Counted from the stretch's first letter, positions 8,515-17,990 are shown. The stretch: 64,000 bases of DNA from Paenibacillus sp. FSL H7-0326 (GCF_001955535.1 NZ_MPVN01000001.1:806001-870000); one strand, 5' to 3'. The notes: generated by a model from the sequence alone, not told the origin. A program made the numbers and translations.

Positions 8515-9273
8515 TTAAGATTTAAACCATTTCATTGCTTTTTTAGCAAAAGCCTTTTGCCATAATTCCGGATTGTTCGTACACAACATAATATCCTGAT
8601 CTATTACTGCCAAATTGCGCATAATTCTGGACGAATCTACGGTCCAGGCCATGACATCAATTCCGCTTTTTTTCATGTCGCTTATGAGCTGCTTATTCAC
8701 ATGAGGATAACCTATAGACAGCAGATCACATTTAAGCTCAATAAGTTGACGTGCAAGATCGGGCGGATATGCATTAATGATAAGTCCTGTTCGAGCAAAC
8801 CGATGAATTAACTTTACTTTAACAAGTGATCTGCGGTCAAATGAAGTAATCACATAATCTGCTTCGTTCCATCTGCCGAACAGCTCCCTTAACACTGCTG
8901 CTGGCATGTGAGGATACATATCCCCCGTCGTCTTGAGCTCAATATTCAGCTTGACCCTTCCCCTTATCCGCTCCAATACTTCAGCCAGAGTTGGAATTCG
9001 TTCGCCCGCGTATTTCTTCGACTTCCAGCTGCCTGCATCCAGCTGTTTAAGCTCGTGCAAGGTCATGTCCTTCACAAACCCCTTGCCGTTTGTCGTTCGC
9101 TCGAGCCGATAATCATGGATGACAACAGGATAGCCGTCCCGGGATAGCTGAACATCCAGCTCGATCCATTGAACCTGCGCCTGCTCCATTGCAAGCTCAA
9201 AGGCAGCCATCGTATTCTCCGGAGCAAGTGAGGAATAACCACGGTGTGCTACACAAGGATTGTTCATCTCCAT
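8515..9273 (-). CDS. Cytoplasmic glycerophosphodiester phosphodiesterase
   Basis: GDPD-family TIM-barrel enzyme of 252 aa that hydrolyses glycerophosphodiesters to glycerol-3-phosphate and an alcohol. Family residues are visible: His10-Arg11-Gly12, Glu19-Asn20, Glu38 and Asp40 (metal ligands), His53-Asp54, and the ELK segment near residue 117. It lacks a signal peptide, unlike the second GDPD at 47880, so it probably degrades imported or internal diesters (UgpQ-like). It sits between the CapA-like gene, 17 bases upstream, and the FAH-family gene, suggesting one minus-strand transcription unit. Confidence 0.88.
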   Translation of the reverse strand: MEMNNPCVAHRGYSSLAPENTMAAFELAMEQAQVQWIELDVQLSRDGYPVVIHDYRLERTTNGKGFVKDMTLHELKQLDAGSWKSKKYAGERIPTLAEVLERIRGRVKLNIELKTTGDMYPHMPAAVLRELFGRWNEADYVITSFDRRSLVKVKLIHRFARTGLIINAYPPDLARQLIELKCDLLSIGYPHVNKQLISDMKKSGIDVMAWTVDSSRIMRNLAVIDQDIMLCTNNPELWQKAFAKKAMKWFKS

Positions 9274-9290
9274 CTCCTTACACCTATAAT

Positions 9291-10664
9291 TTAATCTGCT
9301 GCCGATATGGAGCCATCTGCTCCTACCTTTACGTCAAACGATCTGAGCTCCAGCTCTTTCAAAAGAGCAGCCCCATCCTTATTCTCCATAGGGACCGGCT
9401 GCCCCAGCTCGGCATGATAAGGGGTAGCCTTCATCGTGCAGGCCCCATTCTTCTGGCAGCGGGCCTGGAATACGGCGGTTCTCCATGTCTCCTCATTTGT
9501 GGATCTTGAGAATATAAAATTGCCTGTACTGTAAGCAATCCATTTTCCTTTATAAGATTCCAGTCCCTGCAATACGTGAGGGTGTCCGCCAATGACCAGA
9601 TCTGCACCTGCATCAATAAATTCATGTCCCAGCTGTGTTTGGATATCGTTTGGCATCGTCTGACGCTCCTCGCCCCAATGAGACATGACAATGACGAGGT
9701 CAGCCTCTTTTCTCGCTTGCCCTATCGCCTTAACAGCATCTGTACTATTATATGCATCTGCAACACCTGGTTTTCCTGATTCAGCTCGCCAGCTTGCTTC
9801 AGGAATAACTCTTGTGAAGCCGAGCAGTGCTATGCGCATTCCCTTGACCTCATAATAGACGGGAGCATAGGCAGTCTTGCGATCCAATCCAGCACCAACA
9901 TAATTTATTTGATAATCCTTCAAATATTTGAGTGTATCGGCAAGTCCTGCCTGCCCTTGATCCAATATATGATTGTTTGCCAGATTAACGATGTCCACTC
10001 CTGCTTCCTTCATCGCTTCAAGGGCCTTAGGAGAGGATTTGTACACGTAAGATTTGCCGAGTGCCGCCTCTCCTCCTGTTGTCACCGGTGTTTCCAGATT
10101 GATGAACGTAAGATCATCGTTCTTAAAAAGATTGCCTAGATGAAGGTATGGATAATCAAAGCCTTCTCTCTCAAGCAATTCCTCGACTTTACCTGAGAAC
10201 TGCACATCACCCGCAAAGCTCATAACGACGAATTCACCATCCGCAGGTTCAGCAGACTTATCGGCAGAATCACCTTCGCCAGTCTTCGGGTCTGATTGCT
10301 CTTCAGCTTGCTCGGCGGTCGAGGAAGTCGTATCCTCTGAAGCTTCATTCAGCTCCTTATCTTCTGATGATGAAGTGTTCGAATTATCCTCTTCGGATTC
10401 AGATGAGGCCCTCTCTCTGTTGTCAACCTCTGCTGTATTCCCAGTCTCATTCGACTCCTGCTCATCCTGGTTCCCTTCAATACTGGATAAGGATACGCCC
10501 GGATCTTCCGCAGGACCTGTCAGACCCCCTACTGAATTAAAGTATATGATAATACCTGCGATACATAAAATAAGGACAACGTTCAATGTAACCCACATTT
10601 TGCTTCTTCTGCGCTGTTTCGCTTTTTTCGCAGCCGAATGCTTCTCTGATCTTGACGGCAGCAT
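9291..10664 (-). CDS. CapA-family (poly-gamma-glutamate synthesis type) membrane-anchored protein
   Basis: Protein of 457 aa. A basic N-terminus and one transmembrane helix (residues 23-42) are followed by a disordered Ser/Thr/Glu/Asp-rich linker to about residue 143. The extracellular domain then has the CapA metallophosphatase-like fold: FAGDVQF, FINLETPVT, NLANNHILDQG, HWGEE, and IGGHPHVLQG. PgsA/CapA proteins help make or export poly-gamma-glutamate, but solitary homologues without pgsB/pgsC, as here, are widespread and of unknown role. The start is supported by AAGGAGA (10669-10675). The acidic linker suggests a wall-spanning spacer. Confidence 0.85.
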   Translation of the reverse strand: MLPSRSEKHSAAKKAKQRRRSKMWVTLNVVLILCIAGIIIYFNSVGGLTGPAEDPGVSLSSIEGNQDEQESNETGNTAEVDNRERASSESEEDNSNTSSSEDKELNEASEDTTSSTAEQAEEQSDPKTGEGDSADKSAEPADGEFVVMSFAGDVQFSGKVEELLEREGFDYPYLHLGNLFKNDDLTFINLETPVTTGGEAALGKSYVYKSSPKALEAMKEAGVDIVNLANNHILDQGQAGLADTLKYLKDYQINYVGAGLDRKTAYAPVYYEVKGMRIALLGFTRVIPEASWRAESGKPGVADAYNSTDAVKAIGQARKEADLVIVMSHWGEERQTMPNDIQTQLGHEFIDAGADLVIGGHPHVLQGLESYKGKWIAYSTGNFIFSRSTNEETWRTAVFQARCQKNGACTMKATPYHAELGQPVPMENKDGAALLKELELRSFDVKVGADGSISAAD

Positions 10665-10792
10665 ACTCTCTCCTTCTACTTATTCCTGTTCTTAATGAAT
10701 CAATTAATTCTAATAAAATCCAAATCTATTATACCAGTAAAAGGATATTTCTTGAATCCGGCTATATACTCAGGCTGACGATAGATCAGCAA

Positions 10793-10830
10793 TAAAAAAG
10801 AGCCTGCATCCGGAGTGGATGCAAGCCCTC
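10793..10830 (-). terminator. Terminator of the hemE-hemH unit
   Basis: On the minus strand, GGGCTTGCATCC and GGATGCAGGCTC pair around a five-base loop and are followed by TTTTTT. It lies 50 bases past the hemH stop. Confidence 0.85.
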
Positions 10831-10880
10831 ATAGTCTAGCAGACCTTTTATAAAAGCTCCCTACAGTATTATCTAAGAGC

Positions 10881-11825
10881 TCAGTTTATTCCTTGCCATG
10901 ATTTAATGACACAGTCACTCAGCGTCTCCATATACAATGGATCATTGTTAAGTGAATCGATCCGCATTAGACGCATATCGAGCTCCTTCGCGATCGCTTT
11001 CGCTTCAATATCCAGATCGTACAGCACTTCAAGATGATCAGATACAAAACCTACCGGTGCCACGAGAACATCCTCAACCTGTTCCTTGCTCAGCACCTGC
11101 AGGGTGTCGAGAATATCTGGTCCGAGCCATGGGGTAGCTGTCTGACCGGCACTCTGCCATGTAAACTGCCAGTTCTCTATACCTGCCTGCTTGGCAACTG
11201 CCTTGGAGGTTTCCAGCAGCTGCTCCGGGTATGGATCTCCCATCTCTACAATCTTCTCCGGCAGGCTGTGCGCACTAAACAGAACGCGAACCGAATCGCG
11301 CTTCGCTCCTGCTTCTTCAAATTGATCGAGCTTCGCACTAACGCGTATAGACAATGCTTCAATCAGCTTCGGATGCAGATGATAGGATTCTACAAAGCTC
11401 ATTTCAATCCCATGCTCTTCAGCCTTCGCTTGTGCTCTTTTGATATAGGACCCAATGCTCATCATAGAGTAGTGAGGGGCTAGAACGATACCTACCGCTC
11501 TCTTAATGCCGTCCTTAGCCATTGCATCCACACCATCTTCAATGAACGGACTTGCATGCTTTAAGCCTTGATAACATCGGAATTCTACCCCGGAGGCTCT
11601 CTCATCCTGCGCTAACGTCTTCTCAAGGGATTCCACCTGATTGTTCGTATGCTCGCGGAGAGGGAAGACCCCGCCGACGATGGCTTCATATCGCTCCGTA
11701 AGTTCGCGAAGCTGCTCCTCAGATGGCTTATTGCCTCTTCTAATATGTGTATAATAAGCTTCTATATCTTCCATACTTTGTGGTGTGCCATACGACATGA
11801 CAAGCACGCCTACTTGGTTGCTCAT
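10881..11825 (-). CDS. hemH: Ferrochelatase (coproporphyrin-type, Gram-positive HemH/CpfC)
   Basis: Inserts iron into the porphyrin late in heme synthesis; in Firmicutes the substrate is coproporphyrin III. Family motifs are VLVMSYGTP near the N-terminus, APHYSMMS, and the catalytic-His segment FSAHSLPEK, with PVGFVSDHLEVLYDLD containing the Glu and His of the iron site. The length of 314 aa is typical. The ATG at 11825 is chosen over the GTG at 11837 because AAGGTGGG ends seven bases before it. It follows hemE by 27 bases on the same strand. The hemY-type oxidase that usually completes the hemEHY operon is missing downstream; a CapA-like gene follows instead. Confidence 0.93.
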   Translation of the reverse strand: MSNQVGVLVMSYGTPQSMEDIEAYYTHIRRGNKPSEEQLRELTERYEAIVGGVFPLREHTNNQVESLEKTLAQDERASGVEFRCYQGLKHASPFIEDGVDAMAKDGIKRAVGIVLAPHYSMMSIGSYIKRAQAKAEEHGIEMSFVESYHLHPKLIEALSIRVSAKLDQFEEAGAKRDSVRVLFSAHSLPEKIVEMGDPYPEQLLETSKAVAKQAGIENWQFTWQSAGQTATPWLGPDILDTLQVLSKEQVEDVLVAPVGFVSDHLEVLYDLDIEAKAIAKELDMRLMRIDSLNNDPLYMETLSDCVIKSWQGIN

Positions 11826-11852
11826 AGTAATTCCCACCTTGTCTCTATATGT

Positions 11853-12911
11853 TTATAGGTGTGCATTCTGAACCTTCAGCGCTTCAGCTGAGTATTCGTG
11901 CACATAATCTGTCAGCTCCTTGAGCTTGTCAATAGAAGCCTCGGGAAACAGACCATGCCCCAGATTAAATATGTATCCAGGCTGCTGAATTCCTTCGTCA
12001 ATAATAGTTTTTGCATACTTCTTAATGACTTCAATAGGTGCTGTAAGTACGTAAGGATCGAGATTCCCTTGAACAGCGAACTTATTCCCCAGTCTTCTTC
12101 GACCTTCATTAATGGACACTCTCCAATCCAAGCCCACTACATTCGCCTTGATGTCTGAAAGTGTAGGAAGCAGCTCGCCCGAGCTGACGCCTGGAAAATA
12201 AATTTTCGGAACGTCCAGATCAGATAATTCTTCGAAGATGCGCGTAATGGTTGGCAGGACGTAAATTTGGAAATCGGCAGGAGACAAGGCCCCAACCCAG
12301 CTGTCAAATACCTGGAATGCTTTACCGCCATTCTGAATCTGATGCCTTACATAAGTAATAACCATATCGCCGAGCTTATCCATCAATTGAAACCAAACTG
12401 CTGGTTCGCTGTACATCATTTCTTTGGTTCGAATATACCCCTTTGAAGGGCGGCCTTCGATCAAATAGCTGGCAATGGTAAACGGCGCGCCGGCAAAAGT
12501 GATGAGAGGAACCGTGAGCTCCTTATCCAGAATACGTATCGTCTCCATAATGTGCGACAAATCCTGTTCAACATTAATTGGACGAAGCTTCTCTACATCG
12601 GCTGAAGAACGGATCGGGTTGTGAATAACAGGTCCTACATCCTTCACAATATCAAAATCAATACCGATGGAAGCGACCGGATTCATAATATCTGAATATA
12701 AAATTGCCGCGTCTACTCCCAATTTACGTACAGGCATGAGGGTTACTTCTGCAGCGAGCTCCGGCTGCTTGCAAATCTCAAGTAAAGTGTACTTCTCTTT
12801 GACCTTGCGGTATTCGGGATCGTAACGCCCAGCTTGTCTCATATACCATACGGGGAGCTGATCTACAGGCTGCTTATACCCTGCTCTAATAAACCTATCG
12901 TTATATGCCAT
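11853..12911 (-). CDS. hemE: Uroporphyrinogen decarboxylase
   Basis: Decarboxylates the four acetate side chains of uroporphyrinogen III to coproporphyrinogen III in the cytoplasm. Visible family motifs are PVWYMRQAGRYDPEYR near residue 20 (substrate-binding Arg residues), the YSDIMNP segment holding the catalytic Asp, and FNLGHGLFPEA near the C-terminus. The length of 352 aa matches the family. GGAGG stands eight bases before the ATG. It is the first gene of a hemE-hemH unit that ends at the terminator near 10800. Confidence 0.95.
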   Translation of the reverse strand: MAYNDRFIRAGYKQPVDQLPVWYMRQAGRYDPEYRKVKEKYTLLEICKQPELAAEVTLMPVRKLGVDAAILYSDIMNPVASIGIDFDIVKDVGPVIHNPIRSSADVEKLRPINVEQDLSHIMETIRILDKELTVPLITFAGAPFTIASYLIEGRPSKGYIRTKEMMYSEPAVWFQLMDKLGDMVITYVRHQIQNGGKAFQVFDSWVGALSPADFQIYVLPTITRIFEELSDLDVPKIYFPGVSSGELLPTLSDIKANVVGLDWRVSINEGRRRLGNKFAVQGNLDPYVLTAPIEVIKKYAKTIIDEGIQQPGYIFNLGHGLFPEASIDKLKELTDYVHEYSAEALKVQNAHL

Positions 12912-13169
12912 TTCTTGGCCTCCAATAATGTCGTTTCTTTAATTTCCATTATGCCCTTTTTAAAACCAGCTAACAAGTAAGCGAAATCGAACATCCATTG
13001 ACAATTGGATGAAGGTTCCCTTAAGCAAATGAATGCAATCTGAAGAACCGATAAAGCAATGATTCATCAAGTACCGCACAAAAACCACTCCTCCTGTAGT
13101 GTGTTATACTAAAATAATGGCAACAATTGAACCGTACGTAAGCGGCAGAAAGGAAGTGACCCTCATCAA

Positions 13170-14375
13170 TTGAAATCATGGAAAATTAACCTTATCGTGC
13201 TATGGTTCGGACAATTTCTAGTAAATGCCGGCATGACAATGGTTACTCCCTTTCTATCATTATACCTTGCCCAGGATTTGGGAGTAACCGGTGAACGTGA
13301 GATCGGACTGTGGGCGGGATTTATCTTTGCAGCCAATTTTGTTACCTCCTTTATATTTCAGCCCCTATGGGGTAAGCTTGCTGACAAATACGGCCGCAAA
13401 ATCATGCTGCTGCGCTCAGGCTTTGGCATGGCCATTGTTATTACCCTCATGGGTTTTGCACAAAACCCATGGCATTTGCTGTTTCTTAGATTACTGAACG
13501 GAACAATCTCAGGCTTCAATCCGGCAGCCGTCGCACTGATTTCGGGAACGACACCAAAAGACCGAATGGGATTTGCCATGGGAACTGTTCAATCAGGTCA
13601 GGTTGCTGGAACTATTCTGGGCCCCTTAATCGGTGGCATATTAGCTGACCTCGTGGGCTTTAGACCTATTTTCTATATCACAGGCATTCTGATCTTCTCT
13701 GCTTCACTGCTGGCATTGTTTCTTGTCAGAGAGAACTTTGACCGTGAAGAGGCTGCACAATTGCCAGCACAGACGGTACTGGGAGGACTGCACCAGCTGA
13801 CCAAAACGCCTCAGCTGCCGGCGCTGTTCGCCGTCACCTTCTTGCTGCAATTTGCTATGATCAGTCCCATGTCTTTACTTCCGCTATATGTACTTCACCT
13901 GCATGGTACGGTAGAGAATCTCGCCTTCTTTGCGGGGATGGTCAGCGCTGTTGCAGGCATATCCAATATGATCGCTTCACCCCTCCTTGGGAAGCTGAGT
14001 GACAAGATCGGTTCGCATCGAATACTTACCTTTGCCCTTATCGGAGCAGCCTTGACCCTGATACCTCAAGCTTTTGTACAAAATGTCGGTCAGCTGATCG
14101 TGATTCGTTTCTTAATGGGCATATTTATGGGCGGCCTTCTGCCAAGTGTCAATTCCTTGATTCGTTCCTATACACCGGACGGAATGGAGAGCCGTGCGTT
14201 CGGGTTCAACAGCAGCACTCTGGCGTTAGGAAATATGATAGGTGCTGTAGCAGGCGGCTTCTTATCAGGCTTTATAGGCATTGAAGGCTTGTTCATCATC
14301 TCGGGCTCGCTTCTGTTGGTCAATGTGATCTGGGTGCGGATGAAGCTGTACTCACGGAAAAAGTCATCTGTATAG
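13170..14375 (+). CDS. MFS multidrug-efflux type transporter
   Basis: Protein of 401 aa with 12 predicted membrane helices. The MFS motif A in loop 2-3 is WGKLADKYGRK, and its repeat in loop 8-9 is LGKLSDKIGS. The motif-C-like GTILGPLIGG in helix 5 is characteristic of drug/proton antiporters (DHA1, MdtG/YfmO-like). The start is a TTG at 13170. AGGA at 13151-13154 is about 15 bases upstream, rather far, but no better in-frame start exists. It diverges from hemE and ends at a strong terminator. Substrate is unknown. Confidence 0.85.
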   Translation: MKSWKINLIVLWFGQFLVNAGMTMVTPFLSLYLAQDLGVTGEREIGLWAGFIFAANFVTSFIFQPLWGKLADKYGRKIMLLRSGFGMAIVITLMGFAQNPWHLLFLRLLNGTISGFNPAAVALISGTTPKDRMGFAMGTVQSGQVAGTILGPLIGGILADLVGFRPIFYITGILIFSASLLALFLVRENFDREEAAQLPAQTVLGGLHQLTKTPQLPALFAVTFLLQFAMISPMSLLPLYVLHLHGTVENLAFFAGMVSAVAGISNMIASPLLGKLSDKIGSHRILTFALIGAALTLIPQAFVQNVGQLIVIRFLMGIFMGGLLPSVNSLIRSYTPDGMESRAFGFNSSTLALGNMIGAVAGGFLSGFIGIEGLFIISGSLLLVNVIWVRMKLYSRKKSSV

Positions 14376-14401
14376 CAGAGCATCAAACATAGCTATTTAT
14401 C

Positions 14402-14449
14402 AAAAAAAGACATTCTACCTGCAAGTTATCAGAGTAGAATGTCTTTTTT
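14402..14449 (+). terminator. Strong terminator after the MFS gene
   Basis: The 15-base arms AAAAAGACATTCTAC and GTAGAATGTCTTTTT surround a 16-base loop, with T-runs at the end. It is symmetrical and may work in both directions. Confidence 0.88.
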
Positions 14450-14708
14450 ATGTGTATACGTATCTCGCCATAAATTGTGTGAGGATATATAACACAAAAC
14501 TCGTATTCATCGATTTAATTGAAACTTAAAACATTCGAAACAAAGTTTATTTTCCTTAGATTTCTTTAACTATTATGGTATTATCTCTTAATTTCTATAG
14601 TTATCAGATGTTTACTCTGTTTTTTATAGTTTGTAATTTTATCTAACATGAATATAGAATACTCCTCAAGACTACATACCAAAATTTGCATTAGAGGAGT
14701 GTAACGGA
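14450..14708 (+). promoter_or_regulatory. AT-rich leader of the asparaginase gene with a ribosome-site hairpin
   Basis: This stretch holds no gene. It is very AT-rich and should contain the asparaginase promoter, but I could not single out one -35/-10 pair. At its end ACTCCTC (14661-14667) is exactly complementary to GAGGAGT (14694-14700), which is the ribosome site of the asparaginase, with a 26-base loop. Pairing would hide the ribosome site. Confidence 0.45.
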
Positions 14709-15911
14709 ATGAAACCTAACAACAGATTCAGTAAACACTTTGCCCTAGCCGCATTGACCGCCTTAACCTTGTCTCTATCCCCCATCCCATCTACTGCCAG
14801 CGCGGCGACCGTTGTCGTGCAAGGAACAACCTCTCCTGTTCAGTCCACTACACCGATCCGCAATACGACGATCCCTCCTCTCACTGAGGCTGCCAAAGCC
14901 TCCGAATTACCCAATGTTCTTGTCGTTGGAACAGGCGGTACGATTGCAGGACAATCTACTGATGAGACCAGCTTCACCAGCTACAGGGCAGGTTCACTTG
15001 CGATCGGTGACATGGTGGGCTCTCTTCCTAACCTGGACAAGCTGGCTGAAGTGAACACGCTGCAATTTGGCAATTCAGGCTCTTCTGCCTATACCATACC
15101 CGACCTATACGATCTGTCGATGTCGGTAGATAAAGCGCTTGAAACCTATGACAGTGTCGTGGTTACAACAGGTACCGATACCATGGAAGAGATTGCTTAC
15201 TTCCTTGATCTTACGGTTCAAAGCGATAAGCCGGTTATTATTACAGGCTCCATGCGTCCTTGGACAGTTATCGGCTCTGATGCACAAGCCAATCTGTTCA
15301 ATGCGATTAAGCTGGCTGCAAGCGGACGCACAACTTCCTTTGGAACTGTATTGATGCTCAACGATACGCTGCATTCTGCACGAGGTGTAACCAAAACGAA
15401 TGCTTATCGTACCGACACCTTTGAGACCCCGGTGCTTGGCGCTCTCGGATACATAGATGGAGATAATATCCGTATCTATCGTGCTCCTGCCCGGGCAATG
15501 AAGCCGGAAGGTACAGCGAAGCCTGTCTTCAACCTTTCCAAAATTTCAAAAGAAAAGCTGGCCGATACTAAAGTTGAGATCGCGATCTCTTATCAACAAG
15601 CAGGAGCTGGTGCGATCAGCGGGTTCGTAGCGAACGGAGCCAAGGGTATTGTCACCTCCGGAACAGGTGCAGGCGGAATCTCCAGTGCGATGAGTGCCGA
15701 GAGAAAAACAGCCATTGAGGAAGGCGTTGTCTTCGTAACCACGACTCGTACCGGTTCAGGAAGCGTCTATAGCGGCGGCGAGGGTATCATATCGGGAGAT
15801 AATCTCAGCCCGCAGCATGCTCGCATCCTGCTGCTTCTCTCTTTGGCATTCACAGATGACTTCGATACAATCAAAGGCTGGTTTGAAACCTACGGTAAAT
15901 CCGAAGTATAA
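14709..15911 (+). CDS. Secreted L-asparaginase (type II)
   Basis: Hydrolyses L-asparagine to aspartate and ammonia. A Sec signal peptide is clear: a basic start, a hydrophobic core at residues 10-25, and cleavage after PSTASA near residue 32. A Thr/Pro-rich linker follows, then the catalytic domain with GTGGTIAG (nucleophile Thr78), TTGTDTMEE (Thr156, Asp157) and TGSMRP. The length of 400 aa is longer than the 330-350 usual because of the signal and linker. There is no lipobox Cys, unlike B. subtilis AnsZ, so it is probably released or wall-associated. A single gene bounded by terminators. Confidence 0.92.
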   Translation: MKPNNRFSKHFALAALTALTLSLSPIPSTASAATVVVQGTTSPVQSTTPIRNTTIPPLTEAAKASELPNVLVVGTGGTIAGQSTDETSFTSYRAGSLAIGDMVGSLPNLDKLAEVNTLQFGNSGSSAYTIPDLYDLSMSVDKALETYDSVVVTTGTDTMEEIAYFLDLTVQSDKPVIITGSMRPWTVIGSDAQANLFNAIKLAASGRTTSFGTVLMLNDTLHSARGVTKTNAYRTDTFETPVLGALGYIDGDNIRIYRAPARAMKPEGTAKPVFNLSKISKEKLADTKVEIAISYQQAGAGAISGFVANGAKGIVTSGTGAGGISSAMSAERKTAIEEGVVFVTTTRTGSGSVYSGGEGIISGDNLSPQHARILLLLSLAFTDDFDTIKGWFETYGKSEV

Positions 15912-15950
15912 TCGGCATCATTATTTTCTTATCCGTTGTTATACATGAAC

Positions 15951-15984
15951 GAACACCCTCGATAACAAGCATTCGAGGGTGTTC
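15951..15984. terminator. Bidirectional terminator between asparaginase and O-methyltransferase
   Basis: The eleven-base perfect arms GAACACCCTCG and CGAGGGTGTTC surround a 12-base loop. It lies in the gap between two convergent genes. Confidence 0.8.
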
Positions 15985-15995
15985 TTTGTCATTGT

Positions 15996-16667
15996 TTATT
16001 TTACATATGCAATAGCAAGTCCGTCATATGCCGGAATCAATGTACTGATTAATCGGTCATCCGAAGCCATCAGCTCATTAAATCTTCTGACAGCCTGGAC
16101 CGAAGGACCATTCTTCTCATGATTTAAAGTTCTTCCGCGCAGGAAGCAATTATCTCCAACAATTAGAGCACCTGGATTTGACAATTCAATTGCATATTCT
16201 AAGTAAACCGTATAATTCAGCTTATCAGCGTCAATAAAAAAGAAGTCAAACTTCTTCCCTTCCTCCTTCATGCGTGCCAAGCTATCTGCGGCCGGCCCTA
16301 TTCGATATTCCACTCGATCACCGAAGCCTGCTTTGCTCAAATGCTCGTAAGCCAGCGCAGCGTACTCTTCTTTAATTTCAAGTGAGGTTAATCGGCCTGT
16401 CTCCCCTAATCCTCTGCTTAAACATATGCCGCTGTAGCCACCCAGTGCACCGATCTCCAATATCTGCTCTGCACGCGAGGTCCGTACAAGCATTGTGAGG
16501 AGCCGCCCATATGCCGCTGCAACCGATACTTCAGGCATACCGCGCTCTTTAATGGCTTCAAGCACTTCCTTCAGCATTTCATCCTCTTCATATAATTTAG
16601 ATACATAATCATCTGGTGTAATCATCATCGGATATGGAATCCCCCTTAAATAACTTTCCTTCTTCAT
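15996..16667 (-). CDS. Class I SAM-dependent O-methyltransferase
   Basis: Protein of 223 aa of the COMT/CCoAOMT-like family (Methyltransf_3). The SAM-binding motif I is ILEIGALGGYSG, and the acidic strand-2 end is SLEIK. The metal-binding site is FFFIDADKLNY followed by GDNCFLRG. Such enzymes methylate catechols; bacterial relatives also include the tRNA methyltransferase TrmR (YrrM). The sequence does not decide between these. It is a single minus-strand gene, convergent with the asparaginase gene and divergent from the RNA methyltransferase at 16834. Confidence 0.85.
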   Translation of the reverse strand: MKKESYLRGIPYPMMITPDDYVSKLYEEDEMLKEVLEAIKERGMPEVSVAAAYGRLLTMLVRTSRAEQILEIGALGGYSGICLSRGLGETGRLTSLEIKEEYAALAYEHLSKAGFGDRVEYRIGPAADSLARMKEEGKKFDFFFIDADKLNYTVYLEYAIELSNPGALIVGDNCFLRGRTLNHEKNGPSVQAVRRFNELMASDDRLISTLIPAYDGLAIAYVK

Positions 16668-16734
16668 TTAATTAATTTATAATAAATGTTTGTTTAATTA
16701 AGCTGAGAACGGTGCGTACCTTATTGTACTGGTA

Positions 16735-16757
16735 CAAGCCTTGGCAAGCAAGGCTTG
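16735..16757. other. Hairpin in the 16.7 kb intergenic region
   Basis: CAAGCCTT (16735-16742) and AAGGCTTG (16750-16757) form a perfect eight-base stem with a seven-base loop. There is no T-run on either strand. Position between divergent genes suggests a leader structure or operator; purpose unknown. Confidence 0.4.
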
Positions 16758-16833
16758 CTGAAAATATATTGGGGCATCCTATTCGTAATTGAACTCAAAT
16801 AGAATGTCACCAGGATGGAGCTGAAGCAATTCA

Positions 16834-17979
16834 ATGCAACCTTTGCAATTAATCGCAACAACACCGATGGGACTAGAAGCTGTCGTATCTAGAGAATTAA
16901 AACTGCTCGGTTATGAAGATATAACTGTAGAGAACGGTCGAGTAACCTTTGCGGCCGATTTCATCGATATTGCCCGGTGTAACCTGTGGCTTAGAAGCGC
17001 CGACCGCATACTTGTTAAGATGGGCGAGTTCAAGGCTACCACCTTTGATGAATTATTCGAAGGAACCAAAGCCCTTCCATGGCAGGAATGGATCCCTCAA
17101 AACGGCGAGTTCCCCGTAGAAGGAAGATCTCATAAATCTCAGCTTAGCAGCGTGCCTGCATCTCAAGGGATTGTCAAAAAAGCAATCGTCGAGAAGCTGA
17201 AGCAGACCTATCATACAGAATGGTTCCCGGAGAACGGCGCCCGCTTCGTCATTGAAGTTAACCTTCATAACGACATCGCACTTCTGACCCTGGATACAAG
17301 CGGAGCAGGCCTTCACAAACGGGGCTATCGCAAGCTGGTTACAGAAGCTCCGCTCAAAGAGACATTGGCTGCTGCTCTCATTCAGCTCAGCCGCTGGGGC
17401 CCGCACCGTCCCTTTTACGATCCATTCTGCGGGTCAGGAACACTGCTTGTTGAAGCGGCAATGATCGGCTGGAATATCGCTCCTGGTCTTCGTCGTTCGT
17501 TTAATAGCGAGCATTGGCCGCTCGTATCCAAGGAACTATGGGATGAAACGCGTGAGGAAGCTTTTGACTCGGTTAAAGATGACATCCCTCTGCAGATTGC
17601 CGGCAGCGATGTAGACCCGGGAGCAATTGAGGTTGCTCAAGCTGCGGTCAAGAGTGCCGGCTTCGCCAAGGAAATTAAGCTCGATGTTCTGCCTGTAGCC
17701 AAAGTCCGCTTGTCCGGAGAGTACGGATGTCTTATTACCAACCCGCCATATGGTGAACGGCTTGGAGAACAAGCTGAGGTAGAGAAGCTCATTCGTCAGC
17801 TTGGACGAGTGGCAGCCGAGGTACCGACCTGGTCCTTCTTTGCCATTACGTCAACCAAATCGTTTGAACGATACTTCAATCAGAAGGCCGATAAGCGCAG
17901 AAAGCTGTTCAACGGACGTATCGAGACCCAGTATTATCAATTCTTAGGTCCTCTGCCTCCCAAACCCGCTCGAAACTAA
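16834..17979 (+). CDS. THUMP-domain RNA N2-guanine methyltransferase (YpsC/RlmL type)
   Basis: Methylates guanosine in rRNA or tRNA using SAM. Residues about 1-160 form the ferredoxin-like plus THUMP RNA-binding part (starting LIATTPMGLEAVVSREL). Residues 160-381 hold the Rossmann domain with FYDPFCGSGTLLVEAA, an AGSDVDPGAIE motif II, and the catalytic TNPPYGERLG tetrapeptide region. The length of 381 aa matches YpsC of Bacilli, a homologue of the N-terminal half of E. coli RlmL. Only the ATG at 16834 is available because a stop codon lies four codons upstream. GGAG at 16817-16820 is 13 bases away, a long spacing. Confidence 0.9.
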   Translation: MQPLQLIATTPMGLEAVVSRELKLLGYEDITVENGRVTFAADFIDIARCNLWLRSADRILVKMGEFKATTFDELFEGTKALPWQEWIPQNGEFPVEGRSHKSQLSSVPASQGIVKKAIVEKLKQTYHTEWFPENGARFVIEVNLHNDIALLTLDTSGAGLHKRGYRKLVTEAPLKETLAAALIQLSRWGPHRPFYDPFCGSGTLLVEAAMIGWNIAPGLRRSFNSEHWPLVSKELWDETREEAFDSVKDDIPLQIAGSDVDPGAIEVAQAAVKSAGFAKEIKLDVLPVAKVRLSGEYGCLITNPPYGERLGEQAEVEKLIRQLGRVAAEVPTWSFFAITSTKSFERYFNQKADKRRKLFNGRIETQYYQFLGPLPPKPARN

Positions 17980-17990
17980 TGCATGCATCT

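Noticed and set aside
13157..13172. Possible five-codon leader peptide overlapping the TTG of the MFS gene
   Set aside because: The GTG directly follows the only Shine-Dalgarno-like bases with no spacing, so initiation there is unlikely.
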